From assembly GCF_000346485.2 (NCBI RefSeq), contig NZ_KQ976354.1, positions 5,673,007 through 5,737,006 on the forward strand: DNA of 64,000 bases, read 5' to 3'. Positions 17,642 through 27,071 of this stretch are shown in pieces. The translations under genes were made by a program, and so were the position numbers. How positions within the stretch are numbered: the first letter of the stretch is position 1; every line of letters starts with the position of its first letter. The stretch comes from Scytonema hofmannii PCC 7110. GTDB lineage: Bacteria; Cyanobacteriota; Cyanobacteriia; Cyanobacteriales; Nostocaceae. The notes below the pieces were generated by a model that saw only the letters and a list, made by a program, of their open reading frames with translations, was not told where the DNA came from and did no database searches.

Positions 17642-20563
17642 TTAAGCCATTTGTCGAGCCATCAACTGGGCAAACAATCCTTCCTGAGAAGTTAATTCCT
17701 CAAAATTGCCTTGTTGTACAACTCGACCACCTTGGAGTACATAAATGCGATGGGCATTGCGAATAGTGCTAAGTCGATGGGCGATCGCTATCCGGGTTAC
17801 TTGTAGCTTTTCTAAACTTTCACTGACAATTGCTTGGGTTTTGTTATCTAAAGCACTAGTAGCCTCATCGAATAGCAAAATTCGGGGTTTCAATGCCAAA
17901 GCGCGAGCAATGAGTAACCTCTGCCGTTGTCCTCCAGAAAGATTGCCACCACCTTCACTAATTACTGTATGCATTTCCATTGGCATGGCTGCAACATCAT
18001 CAGCAAACCCAGACATCCGGGCTGCTTCCCAGGCTTCATCCAAAGTAATTTGAGCACCACCAGCGATATTATCAAAAATGGAAGCTGATGTTAACTGACC
18101 ACCTTGCAAAACAACACCCAATTGACGGCGCACTGCGTCAACATCTAACCCAGACAGGTCTTGACCGTCGTAGTAAATGCTACCAGCTTCTGGAGTTTCA
18201 AATCCCAGCAATAATCGGAATATGGTTGATTTCCCACTGCCAGAGCCTCCTACCAACGCAATAAACTCTCCAGGTTCTGCATAAATACTTACATCATCCA
18301 GCGTCTGCGGTCCATCACTCCGGTAGCGGAAAGTAACACGATCCACAACAATTCTACCGATGAGCTTACCAGGATCGGCTTTGCTCAGATCCACTTCCGG
18401 TATGCTTCCTAGAATTGGCTGGGAGCGTTTCCACTGAGGAATGACTTGCAAAACCTCAGTAACTGTATTGCTCAGGTTTGTGGCTCCCTGAATAAAATTG
18501 CCAAAGGCTGTATTGAAAGCGAGGAAGGTGCCAAGGGATAGTCCGATACCTCCTGAAGTCTGAGCCTCCTCAAGCAAGCTGATGGTAAACCAAAAAAGTA
18601 CTCCAGAAGTCAGTGTCGGCATTACAGTATTGAAAAGTGCAACAATATCTTCAACTTGCTGTGTGCTCAATTCAAGTTTAACTTGCCGACTGTAGTTTTT
18701 ACTCCAACAGGCAAAGGCGCGTTCCTCAGCCCCAGCAATATGCAATTTAGAAATGCCATTAATTAATTGCACCGTTTGTCCAAAAATATTTCCCTGTAAT
18801 TCCAGCAGTGGACGTACTTTACGCAGGAGGAGCATACCAGAGATTGTCGTAACAGCGATCGCGACTATTGCTACAGCAACAGCAACTAGGGCTAATTTGA
18901 AATTGTAGTAAAACAACTGCCCCAAGTAAAATAATGCAAAGAGGCTAGTAATCAGATTTATGAGAGTCCTACCACTGAGTTGGCGACGGATCGTACTAAT
19001 TGAAGATACGCGAGACTGAAGGTCACCTGTTGTGTACTGGCGGAAAAAAGATACTGGTAGGTTCAGCAGTCGATCCCAGACAGCCGCTTGAGTGGAAGCG
19101 TCAGAAGTTGATTCCAAACGCAAGATAGCAAAGCCTTGAGCTAGCTGAAATACAGCTGTGCCTAAAGCAGCAGCCAGCAGCCCTAATCCTACCTGTAGCA
19201 ATAATCCTCTGTCACTATCTGGAATCGCATTGTCCATAAGAATTGCAGTCGCTTGAGGTGTGAGCATCCCCAAAAGCGTGACGGCAATGCCTGTAACTAA
19301 AATGACAAGCAGTTCCTTGCCACGTCCTTTCAGTGCAAACTGGAGTAGCTCCAAAGCTTTGAGAGCTTTATCGGGCAAAGACCGATAAAACATATAAGCG
19401 ATTGGAGCCAACGTTGCGGCTATGCGTTCATCCACCCTCACGCGGGTTTGCTCAATGGGGTCAAAGATTTCATAGGAAGTTGCAGAAACGCTCAGCAGCG
19501 CCACTGGTCGGTTTTCTTCCTGCGTATAAGCAACCATTGGACCGCAATCTTTCTCCCACCAGTTGTCCCGCAACAAAACTCGCCGCATCCGGATGCGCGA
19601 AGCCCGGACAATTGCTTCGAGTGGTTCTTTGACCCGCTTGAGGTTTTCTGAACGAGCGGGAGGGCGGATTTTTACCCCCATAGCTCTTCCCACTGCACCA
19701 GCAGCAACTAACAAAGGTGTACCTTCTAGGAAAAAGTTCCCATCTTGATAATTCAGGGTGGATGCTAGTTCCCCTAGAGCTTCCGCTGTGACTTGACGAT
19801 TAAGACGTTGGCGATCGCGCAGACGCTGTAGTTCTTCTTGGGCTTCCCGTTCATCCAGCAGGTAAATGCAGTGTAGGAGTTGAGTATGAAACTGGGATAG
19901 CCCTGCTTTGATAATATCTGGGTCTCGAATTTCTGAAGTGGTCACAGTAGCAAGCTGAACCCCCTCTACAGCTTCTAACCACATTTTGTCATTGAGGGGA
20001 AAAGTTTGTGCCGCACTTGTCAAAATCAGTTCTTCAAACCCCAAAAAACGGACAAGTCCTTGAGTCAGCTGTACCCAACAAACGACATCTGATTCAGGTT
20101 GGAAAGTCTGACCATTGTTCAAAGAAAATCGTGCTGGTGCAGAAGCCCTCACTGCAATTGCTGGCGTCGCAACATGGGAGAGTGTACTGCCAAGTTGCAA
20201 CAGCCAACTTTCTACCCAAGCGTTAAGCGAAGCTCTGCCGAAGGCAATCGCCGTTGCATCTGCATTACTTAACAGCTGCGAGAAACATTCCTGATGCACT
20301 TGTAGCAGTTGCGTTTCCCCAATCGGTACTGCCAAAATCTGGCGTTGTGGATCAGAAGAATTGACAGATGTTCCAAAAAGTGCTTCACCCTGTTTCATCG
20401 TGCATAGATAACGGCGAGTGCCTTCTATAACACCATCTTTAACTGTAACGGCAAACAACGCCATAGACCCACACTGGATTACCCAAACCTTATCTAGGTC
20501 ATCCAGCAGTATCGGCTCATTGCCCTTAACTATATAAAGTTGCCCTTGTATTACCATAATCAA
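17642..20563 (-). CDS. NHLP-family bacteriocin export ABC transporter, permease/ATPase subunit
   Basis: The protein has 973 residues and fits the NHLM-type second ABC subunit by length and architecture. Residues 1-380 form a regulatory N-terminal part without a C39 peptidase. A six-helix ABC exporter domain follows (LLVILVTGIAVTLLGMLTPQ), then an ATPase domain with GGSGSGKST, LSGGQRQRLLIARAL and FDEATSALD. It probably pairs with the peptidase-bearing transporter directly upstream, 64 bases away, to move NHLP or Nif11 leader peptides across the inner membrane. It is the last gene of the long minus-strand array. Confidence 0.93.
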   Translation of the reverse strand: MIMVIQGQLYIVKGNEPILLDDLDKVWVIQCGSMALFAVTVKDGVIEGTRRYLCTMKQGEALFGTSVNSSDPQRQILAVPIGETQLLQVHQECFSQLLSNADATAIAFGRASLNAWVESWLLQLGSTLSHVATPAIAVRASAPARFSLNNGQTFQPESDVVCWVQLTQGLVRFLGFEELILTSAAQTFPLNDKMWLEAVEGVQLATVTTSEIRDPDIIKAGLSQFHTQLLHCIYLLDEREAQEELQRLRDRQRLNRQVTAEALGELASTLNYQDGNFFLEGTPLLVAAGAVGRAMGVKIRPPARSENLKRVKEPLEAIVRASRIRMRRVLLRDNWWEKDCGPMVAYTQEENRPVALLSVSATSYEIFDPIEQTRVRVDERIAATLAPIAYMFYRSLPDKALKALELLQFALKGRGKELLVILVTGIAVTLLGMLTPQATAILMDNAIPDSDRGLLLQVGLGLLAAALGTAVFQLAQGFAILRLESTSDASTQAAVWDRLLNLPVSFFRQYTTGDLQSRVSSISTIRRQLSGRTLINLITSLFALFYLGQLFYYNFKLALVAVAVAIVAIAVTTISGMLLLRKVRPLLELQGNIFGQTVQLINGISKLHIAGAEERAFACWSKNYSRQVKLELSTQQVEDIVALFNTVMPTLTSGVLFWFTISLLEEAQTSGGIGLSLGTFLAFNTAFGNFIQGATNLSNTVTEVLQVIPQWKRSQPILGSIPEVDLSKADPGKLIGRIVVDRVTFRYRSDGPQTLDDVSIYAEPGEFIALVGGSGSGKSTIFRLLLGFETPEAGSIYYDGQDLSGLDVDAVRRQLGVVLQGGQLTSASIFDNIAGGAQITLDEAWEAARMSGFADDVAAMPMEMHTVISEGGGNLSGGQRQRLLIARALALKPRILLFDEATSALDNKTQAIVSESLEKLQVTRIAIAHRLSTIRNAHRIYVLQGGRVVQQGNFEELTSQEGLFAQLMARQMA

Positions 20564-20627
20564 TAGTCAATTGTTTTTATATGAATTCGCGCTTATTACT
20601 GCTAGAGATAACTCCCCCTGCTCGCCA

Positions 20628-22892
20628 TCACTCCGCCTGTAGCGCTTCACCTTCGGTGCGAATTAACCGCGAGTAAACTCCCTCTACGTGCCACAATTGT
20701 TGGTGAGTGCCTCGTTGTACCACCTTTCCTCGTTCTAGGACAATGATTTCATCACAATCCCGGATGGTGCTTAAGCGGTGTGCCACGATAATGCAAGTGC
20801 ATCCCCGCTGCCGCAGATTCTCGTCAATGATTTTTTCGGTTTCCGCATCCAAGGCGCTAGTAGCTTCATCCATGACGAGTATGGAGGGGTTGTTCACCAA
20901 AGCGCGTGCTATTTCCAGCCGCTGTCGCTGACCTCCACTTAAATTAGCAGCACCTTCTATCAGTTCTCCATCGAACCCACCAGACATAGAAAGAACCACA
21001 TCGGCGATCGCTGCATCCTGACAAGCTCGAATCAAGCTTTTGTCTGGTACCGTAGTATCCCATAAGGTTAAATTATCCCTGACGGTTCCGCCAAATAGCA
21101 GGATATCCTGTTCTACCATTGCAACAGAGTTAGTCAGTACTTGATGCGGAATCTGCTCTCTGGATTTACCATCAAACAAAATTTCTCCCGCCCAAGGTTG
21201 ATAAAGCCCGCTTATCACTTTGGCAACAGTAGATTTGCCAGAACCGCTCCCACCTACCAACGCGACTCGCTGTCCGGGTTGAACGGAGAGGTTTAAGTTT
21301 TCAATCAAGGGGGGTTCTAGGCGGCTATAGCCAAATGTGATGTTGTGCAACTCGACATACCCCTGTAGACGAGGAGACAAGGAAGAATTTGTTCCTTTAT
21401 CTCCCCCTTCTCCCCCTCTCCTGTGCTCTATTATCGGATCGATAGGGTTGTCCAGCACATCATCTAGGCGAATTAAATTGCCCTCCAGTTCTTGAAGAGT
21501 ACTACCGAAGTTGACGAGATTGTTCACAGGTTGCTGAAAACTGTGCATTAAACCTTGAAAGGCTATAAGCATCCCAATACTAAGGTGTCCATCCATCACC
21601 CGCAAACCGCCTACAATCAACAAGAGCATGGACGAGAGGGCTGATAAGAGCATGGGTAATACTGAGAAAATCTGGTTTGTGACACCAAGCTCTTGCTGGG
21701 AATTGATAGCTTTGGTGTAGTAACCTGACCATCGGGAAAAGAAATCTGACTCTAACCCAGATGCCTTGAGTGTTTCTATACTTTGAAGAGCGGCAATGGA
21801 AGCACCAGCAGCTTTGCCATACTCTTGTATCAGTCGCTGATTGGCGTCTACCCGTTGTCGGGAAATCCACTGTAATGTTAACACATTTATGGCAGCAAAA
21901 CTAACTACAATTAAGCTCAGTACCCAGTCATACTGAAGCATGACTAGGGCGTAAAAAATTACCATTACCGTGTCGATGCCTGTAGTTGCCAACTTTCCGG
22001 AAAGGACATCAGCAACTTCGTCGTTAAGAGTGGTGCGATTGCTAATTTCTCCGGCAAAGCGTTGCGCGTAAAAACCAACAGGTAAACGCAGGATGTGCCA
22101 GAGAAAGCGACTGGACATTCCGACAGACAACTTGATTTTCAAGCGACGCAGGTACCGTAACCGCAGTAATGTTAGCGACCCCTGGAGTACGGCTGCGATC
22201 GCCATTCCCAAAAGCAGTGGACGCAGCCAGTGCTGTCGTTGCTGCACCAAAATGTCGTCTACAAACACTTGGCTAAATATGGGTACCGCCAGCCCGACAA
22301 GAGTTAATAAAAAACCCGCAATTAGGCAGTAAACTAAAGCACCAGCAGCACCGTGTAGCCGTTCCCACAGCGCTGTTAACATACTGGGTTTGCGACCACC
22401 TTTGGTGAACTCAGTACCTGGTTCCATGACCAGCACCACTCCAGTATACCCCTCGTCAAATTCCTGTTGGGATATAGTACGCGGTCCAGTGGCGGGGTCA
22501 TTGAGATAAACGCGTTCTTTGCTAAATCCCTCCACTACCAGGAAGTGGTTGAAGTTCCAGAACACAATATAAGGAGGACGCAGGTCTTGCAGTTGCTGTA
22601 GTTCTTTTTTAAAACCTTTCGCTTGGAGTCCGTAGCTTCTGGCAGCTTTGAGCACATTAGACGCCTTGCTGCCATCGCGGGAAACTCCACACTCTCGACG
22701 CAGTTCTGGCAGTGGTACAATCCGACGGTAGTAACCTAAAATAATTCCTAACGCAGCAGCACCACATTCCACAGCCTCCATTTGTAAGAGAGTGGGAGTC
22801 TTTACGCGTCGCCTGCCTCTATTATTAATCAATGTTTGCAGGTGCCGCAAAAGATGAATCGGTGTTTCTAAAGTTGGATTAGTAGATACCAC
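20628..22892 (-). CDS. NHLP-family bacteriocin export ABC transporter with C39 leader peptidase
   Basis: The protein has 754 residues. The N-terminal C39 cysteine peptidase has Cys43 in QMEAVECGAAALG, His116 in NFNHFLVVEG and Asp132 in YLNDPATG. It cuts leaders after double glycine. A six-helix exporter domain and an ATPase domain follow, with GGSGSGKST, LSGGQRQRLEIARAL and MDEATSALD. All RiPP precursors nearby end their leader in GG (one remnant has DG), matching this peptidase. The gene overlaps the HlyD gene by 14 bases, so translation is probably coupled. Confidence 0.95.
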   Translation of the reverse strand: MVSTNPTLETPIHLLRHLQTLINNRGRRRVKTPTLLQMEAVECGAAALGIILGYYRRIVPLPELRRECGVSRDGSKASNVLKAARSYGLQAKGFKKELQQLQDLRPPYIVFWNFNHFLVVEGFSKERVYLNDPATGPRTISQQEFDEGYTGVVLVMEPGTEFTKGGRKPSMLTALWERLHGAAGALVYCLIAGFLLTLVGLAVPIFSQVFVDDILVQQRQHWLRPLLLGMAIAAVLQGSLTLLRLRYLRRLKIKLSVGMSSRFLWHILRLPVGFYAQRFAGEISNRTTLNDEVADVLSGKLATTGIDTVMVIFYALVMLQYDWVLSLIVVSFAAINVLTLQWISRQRVDANQRLIQEYGKAAGASIAALQSIETLKASGLESDFFSRWSGYYTKAINSQQELGVTNQIFSVLPMLLSALSSMLLLIVGGLRVMDGHLSIGMLIAFQGLMHSFQQPVNNLVNFGSTLQELEGNLIRLDDVLDNPIDPIIEHRRGGEGGDKGTNSSLSPRLQGYVELHNITFGYSRLEPPLIENLNLSVQPGQRVALVGGSGSGKSTVAKVISGLYQPWAGEILFDGKSREQIPHQVLTNSVAMVEQDILLFGGTVRDNLTLWDTTVPDKSLIRACQDAAIADVVLSMSGGFDGELIEGAANLSGGQRQRLEIARALVNNPSILVMDEATSALDAETEKIIDENLRQRGCTCIIVAHRLSTIRDCDEIIVLERGKVVQRGTHQQLWHVEGVYSRLIRTEGEALQAE

Positions 22893-24321
22893 TGAAAGAC
22901 CTCAAAATAGGTAAAACGAAGGTGATAGGAGCGCGTTCATCCACCTGAACTCGAACAACAGTGGTAGTTCCAGGAGAGATTTTTAAGTGCGGTCCAGTGG
23001 AAGAAGACCACTTGTAGCCACTGAAGGTGGAATCCGTCTGTAGCTCAGCGAAGACTTGCATTAGACCTTCCTGTTTTTGAGATATCAGACCTTCTACCAC
23101 TTCTGGATTGCCCACCTCATTAGCGGCTGCCTCTTTTGTAATAGGAAACCGTGAGATACTGGTTACAGTACCCACAATGCCGCCAAAGCGTTCTCGTTTG
23201 ACAGTTTGGGGGGTAATTTGGATTGCCATACCCGACTGAATTTTCTTGCCTTCCGCAACCGGAAAATAGGTGACGCCAACCAGCTTGTTGGATGGATTCT
23301 CCGCCTCCACGGTTGCCAAGCGGGTTCCCGCATTGACGACTTGCCCAGGCGTAACAGTGAGTTCGAGAATGCGTCCGTTATGTTGGCTGATAATCTGGCT
23401 GTTATTGCTGAGTTGTTGTTCGAGTTTGGCAATCTCGCGCGTAACTTCTTGAATTTCGTTTTTCCGGACTGTTAAAGTTTGTAGGTCTTGTTGAGCTAGA
23501 TTGGCTTCTTTACTTTCCTGTTCTTGCAACTGGGCTTGGATATTTTTGATTTCGTTCAGGTTCGAGAGGTATTGCTGTTGTGCATCTGCTTCTTTAACAT
23601 CAAGTTGCTTCAACTGAGCTTCAGCTTCATCAATGTTTACGCGGGCATCGTCATATTGCTGCCGCGCTTGTAGCACCGTATCATCGGCAACCGCTCCCTG
23701 TTTAAATAGCATCTGGCGATTGTCCAATCTCTTCTTGTAAGTAGGAAGCAGCCCCCGGAGTATTTGCAAGCGTTGTTGTAAGTTCTGACGCTCGCGCTGG
23801 ATTGACATCAGCCCTTTCTCCCTCAAAATAGGTGTCAAATCCTGCACGATCTTTAGTTTTTGCTTAAGAGACAGGCGTTGTTCTTGGATTGCTTTTCTGT
23901 CAAGTTGTTGACGTTGCACTTGGAGCGAGCTAGCGTTACGATCTTGCTCTTCTAGTTGGACTAGTTTGGCGCGTACTAATTGTAGCTGCTTGCGTAAATC
24001 AACTTGGTCAATTGTCGCTAGCACCTGCCCCTTTTTAACAACATCCCCAACTTTGACATCAAGAGCAAGTAATTGCCCTGCGCTTTTCGATTGCAGTGGC
24101 ACAACTTTGCGGGGGTAAATGACTACCCCTCGACCCTCGACAGTGATGGGGATGCGTCCGTAAATACTCCAAACGATAGCAACTGCTACCAGAGAACCTA
24201 AGGCGGTTAGAGGTAGCCAGCTTTTAGGACTAACCACCTGCATGAGTTGGTCTAGTCTTTCAGGGGAAGATAAACGTTCAATTGATTCTTTTCTAAATAA
24301 ACTGCGCTTTTGGTCTAACAT
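22879..24321 (-). CDS. HlyD-type membrane fusion protein of the NHLP export system
   Basis: The protein has 480 residues. One membrane helix lies near residues 38-55 (LTALGSLVAVAIVWSIYG). A lipoyl half follows (LLALDVKVGDVVKKGQVLAT), then a long coiled-coil hairpin from about residue 110 to 310, the second lipoyl half (ILELTVTPGQVVNAGTRLAT) and a beta-barrel end (ISPGTTTVVRVQVDERAPIT). It should bridge the ABC transporters to the outer membrane. A cyanobacterial TolC must be encoded elsewhere. Confidence 0.93.
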   Translation of the reverse strand: MLDQKRSLFRKESIERLSSPERLDQLMQVVSPKSWLPLTALGSLVAVAIVWSIYGRIPITVEGRGVVIYPRKVVPLQSKSAGQLLALDVKVGDVVKKGQVLATIDQVDLRKQLQLVRAKLVQLEEQDRNASSLQVQRQQLDRKAIQEQRLSLKQKLKIVQDLTPILREKGLMSIQRERQNLQQRLQILRGLLPTYKKRLDNRQMLFKQGAVADDTVLQARQQYDDARVNIDEAEAQLKQLDVKEADAQQQYLSNLNEIKNIQAQLQEQESKEANLAQQDLQTLTVRKNEIQEVTREIAKLEQQLSNNSQIISQHNGRILELTVTPGQVVNAGTRLATVEAENPSNKLVGVTYFPVAEGKKIQSGMAIQITPQTVKRERFGGIVGTVTSISRFPITKEAAANEVGNPEVVEGLISQKQEGLMQVFAELQTDSTFSGYKWSSSTGPHLKISPGTTTVVRVQVDERAPITFVLPILRSFSGIY

Positions 24322-24409
24322 TTACACTCACGTTTGTATCATAAATATGGGATTTTAGGTTTTAAGTGTCAGGAATGAATAACAGCACATTTGGTGCTTG
24401 ACAAGAAAT

Positions 24410-25504
24410 TCAACTTACTTTTAGGCGTCCCTGCATCCAATCAAATCTTTTTCCAGCCAGCGCCATACGATCTAAAACACTGACATCCAGTTCATCCTCA
24501 TATTCAACATTTTCATCTAATGGCTGACCTTTGCTATAAACCCGCCTACCATAACCAAGGCTGCTAAGCATTCCTTGCAATCTATGTGAAAGCAAAGTTG
24601 CAATCACTCGATAAAAGCGGGATGCAAAACCGATATCTTGCAGTAATTTTGCTGCTAATTGCTGGCGCGAAATCGACAACACAAATGAGTCTTCAAGAGT
24701 TTTGACCGTTGCAGAGGGTAAACGACCATCGATAAAGGGTGTTTCTCCCACGATTTCGCCTTTCGATAATCTCGCTATCTCGAAACCAGAAAAATCATCA
24801 CCCTCTATAGCTGCAAAAGCACGAGCCAAGGGATTGCGCGAGTCACCAGAAACAGACAGAGACATTGTTCCACCAAGTAGAATATACAGCGCATCCACAA
24901 CTCCTCTTTCATTGATGAGTACGGTGTGAGCAGGAATTCTTTGCTGAGTTCCACAACCCACGATCCAGTCAATGTCACTGTCATGCAATTCGCTCAAAAT
25001 AAACAGCACGTCCCTTAGGGGTTGACTTTGAGCAAAGTTGCTACGACCAAACCGATTGATAATGCTTTGCAGTCTGTCTGAGAATAAAATAGCGATCGCC
25101 CGATAAAAGCGTGAAGCAAAACCTACATCTTGTTGTAATTTTGCTGCCAAATGCTGTTGGGGAATTGACATCACCAGGGACTTTTCAGTAGCCTTAACCG
25201 TAGTGGCGGACGGACGGACACCTACAAAAGGGATTTCTCCCACGACCTCACCACTGGATAACCTAGCAATCTCCCGTCCTGAAGTTTCACTACCCTCTAT
25301 GGCTGCAAAAGCACGAGCCAGAGGATTGTTGTCAGTACTTGAGACGCTAACTGTTAAATTTCCATCTAGTAGGATATGCAGACTATCGGCAGCTTTTCCT
25401 GGGTGAAGGAGTACAGTGTTGGCAGGTATTTCTCGCTGACGCCCTGTAGCAATCATCCAATCGATGTCGCTATTACTCAATTCTTGTAGGAGAACTTCTG
25501 TCAT
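24410..25504 (-). CDS. protein with two cyclic-nucleotide-binding-type domains
   Basis: The protein has 364 residues, built by internal duplication. Each half has the cNMP-binding beta-roll (PANTVLLHPGKAADSLHILL and PAHTVLINERGVVDALYILL), the GEVVGEIPFVG or GEIVGETPFID turn, and a helix ending in QLAAKLLQDIGFASRFYRVI. No DNA-binding or catalytic domain follows. Genes of this type accompany NHLP exporters. It may act as a sensor or adaptor for the transporter. The two halves share the oddly conserved NPLARAFAAIEG loop, which replaces the usual part of the phosphate cassette, so nucleotide binding is uncertain. Confidence 0.85.
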   Translation of the reverse strand: MTEVLLQELSNSDIDWMIATGRQREIPANTVLLHPGKAADSLHILLDGNLTVSVSSTDNNPLARAFAAIEGSETSGREIARLSSGEVVGEIPFVGVRPSATTVKATEKSLVMSIPQQHLAAKLQQDVGFASRFYRAIAILFSDRLQSIINRFGRSNFAQSQPLRDVLFILSELHDSDIDWIVGCGTQQRIPAHTVLINERGVVDALYILLGGTMSLSVSGDSRNPLARAFAAIEGDDFSGFEIARLSKGEIVGETPFIDGRLPSATVKTLEDSFVLSISRQQLAAKLLQDIGFASRFYRVIATLLSHRLQGMLSSLGYGRRVYSKGQPLDENVEYEDELDVSVLDRMALAGKRFDWMQGRLKVS

Positions 25505-25636
25505 AACTCATACCTCTTATAGGATGGGTGGATTTTGAACCGCAGATGGACGCTGATGGACGCGGATAATTTTCGGTGTTATCTAAGTATATTCGCGTAT
25601 ATTAATAGTTGCTTTTTTGATGGCTATATACAGATA

Positions 25637-25816
25637 GTAGGGTGGGCATTGCTAACTATCTCTCCTCTTACCTCTGCGTACTCTGCGTCTCTGCGGTTAA
25701 ATAAATTACTTTTAAACCGCAGAGGCGCAGAGAGCACAGAGAGAGAAGATAAGGAATTGCCGCCTGAATCAAAATTTTATGAGTTATCTTGACAGGGCTA
25801 GCATTGCCCACCCTAC
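25637..25816. repeat. palindromic mobile repeat overlapping a stop codon
   Basis: The ends GTAGGGTGGGCATTGCTA (25637-25654) and its inverted copy at 25799-25816 enclose a CTGCGTACTCTGCGTCTCTG hairpin. The right part is close to the element at 17354-17542 (CCTGAATCAAAATTTTATGA). The right end overlaps the stop codon TAG of the protease-like gene at 25813. Together with the degenerate CTGATGGACGCGGAT repeats at 25540, it fills the 308-base gap from 25505. Confidence 0.75.
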
Positions 25817-26964
25817 GCCTCCTTAATAAGGGTCTTTTGGATACGTGAGGAGGCCTCAACAGAAGCCAATTCTTCCAATGTCAAATGAGTCAGTGCCATC
25901 AACATAAAGGTTTGACCATTAACGGTTCTTAACTCGTCTGCATACTCAGCATCAAAGCGCTCTAAATTTTCTGCGGCAGCTTTCACTAACGTCTGTAGAA
26001 TCTTAAAAGCGCCATCGGAAAGTGGGGGCTGACCCCGGTAGTTTTCCAGCCTACCTCCTTTTCGGTAATTGGGAAACGACTCCAACCCCACAAAGCGCAA
26101 GAACCAATCGGCTCGATAGTGTCCTGTAGCGGCGACAATGCCTCTGTAGTCGGCAATGAGTTCGTCGAGCATATTGTTTCGCATTGAGTTAAACAAGCGA
26201 TGTGTGAAGTAGTGGGTACATTCATGTTCTAGCCGAAGGATTAGGGATAGGCGCTGCCATTCGGGTTCTTCTAGTCCCACGTCCTTGGCAGAAACGTTGC
26301 TATAGGGACCGTCACTCAAAATAATGAACCGATCCTGATAAAGCTCCTTTTGTGAGATTAAGCGTTTAAACTCTTCTGCCCAACTACTTTCGGAGCAATT
26401 GCCGGGATTTTGAGTTTTCCATTGTTGCCGATAGGAGCGAATCCTGTCCCAGTTGTTGTACCCGCCGACTATGCATGCTCCCATAGAAGCAGGGACTGGT
26501 AGTGGTTCATGCCGCATGGTGAGCGCCTGTACCAGAGAAACAAAGTCCTCTCGATTTGGGGCAACCAAAACCGGGATGGCTCCTGCTACGCTTTGATGTA
26601 CGATCGCCTGGAGTTTCTCAGGTTGTTTCAAGACTAAACCAGTCGCCTCTGGTATGCCATCCACTGGAACGCCCTTACGGGTAGCAGCGCGATATGCCTC
26701 ACTTTGGCTGATACCTTCGAGTATGGGAAACCGGAACTGCACAAGCCGTTGCTTGAGTGCTTCAAATGCTCCGTCAATTGCTGCAACAGCATACTCCTGC
26801 CAAGCTGCCACATGGGCTTCAGGTGCAAGTGGAAATTTAACGGGATGGGTAAACGTGTTGCGATGAAAGACGTTTTGATTGTAAGCCAGTAGTTCCTCTA
26901 CCTCTTTTGCGCTGGCTGCGAAACTGGCAAGGACACTAGCGCGGAATGATTCTTGAGCAAGCAT
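25813..26964 (-). CDS. putative zinc metalloprotease of the RiPP locus (HExxH)
   Basis: The protein has 383 residues and no signal peptide. It carries HECTH at residues 247-251, followed by MLDELIADYRG, where Glu268 and Asp272 give the ExxxD spacing of gluzincins. His247, His251 and Glu268 would bind zinc. The N-terminal 240 residues match no fold I recognise (FPILEGISQSEAYRAATRKG, VGGYNNWDRIRSY). I know of no assigned function. Its place between exporter genes and the modification genes suggests leader trimming, peptide proofreading or self-protection. The stop codon is supplied by a mobile repeat. Confidence 0.65.
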   Translation of the reverse strand: MLAQESFRASVLASFAASAKEVEELLAYNQNVFHRNTFTHPVKFPLAPEAHVAAWQEYAVAAIDGAFEALKQRLVQFRFPILEGISQSEAYRAATRKGVPVDGIPEATGLVLKQPEKLQAIVHQSVAGAIPVLVAPNREDFVSLVQALTMRHEPLPVPASMGACIVGGYNNWDRIRSYRQQWKTQNPGNCSESSWAEEFKRLISQKELYQDRFIILSDGPYSNVSAKDVGLEEPEWQRLSLILRLEHECTHYFTHRLFNSMRNNMLDELIADYRGIVAATGHYRADWFLRFVGLESFPNYRKGGRLENYRGQPPLSDGAFKILQTLVKAAAENLERFDAEYADELRTVNGQTFMLMALTHLTLEELASVEASSRIQKTLIKEA

Positions 26965-26981
26965 AGGACATCGTTACCAAA

Positions 26982-27010
26982 TGGTTAGTGGTTAGTGGTT
27001 AGTGGTTAGT
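26982..27010. repeat. heptanucleotide tandem repeat (TTAGTGG)
   Basis: Four consecutive copies of GGTTAGT, a typical short tandem repeat of heterocystous cyanobacteria, in the 89-base gap between two minus-strand genes. Confidence 0.8.
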
Positions 27011-27020
27011 CGTCCTTTTT

Positions 27021-27071
27021 TACAACTAACAACTATCAACTATTAACTATCAACTAACAACTAACAACCAA
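27021..27071. repeat. AACTAAC/AACTATC short repeats running into a gene
   Basis: About seven units of CAACTAA, CAACTAT or TAACTAT. The right part encodes the last codons (LVVSC and stop) of the ATPase gene at 27054-27839, so repeat growth has shaped that C-terminus. Confidence 0.7.
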
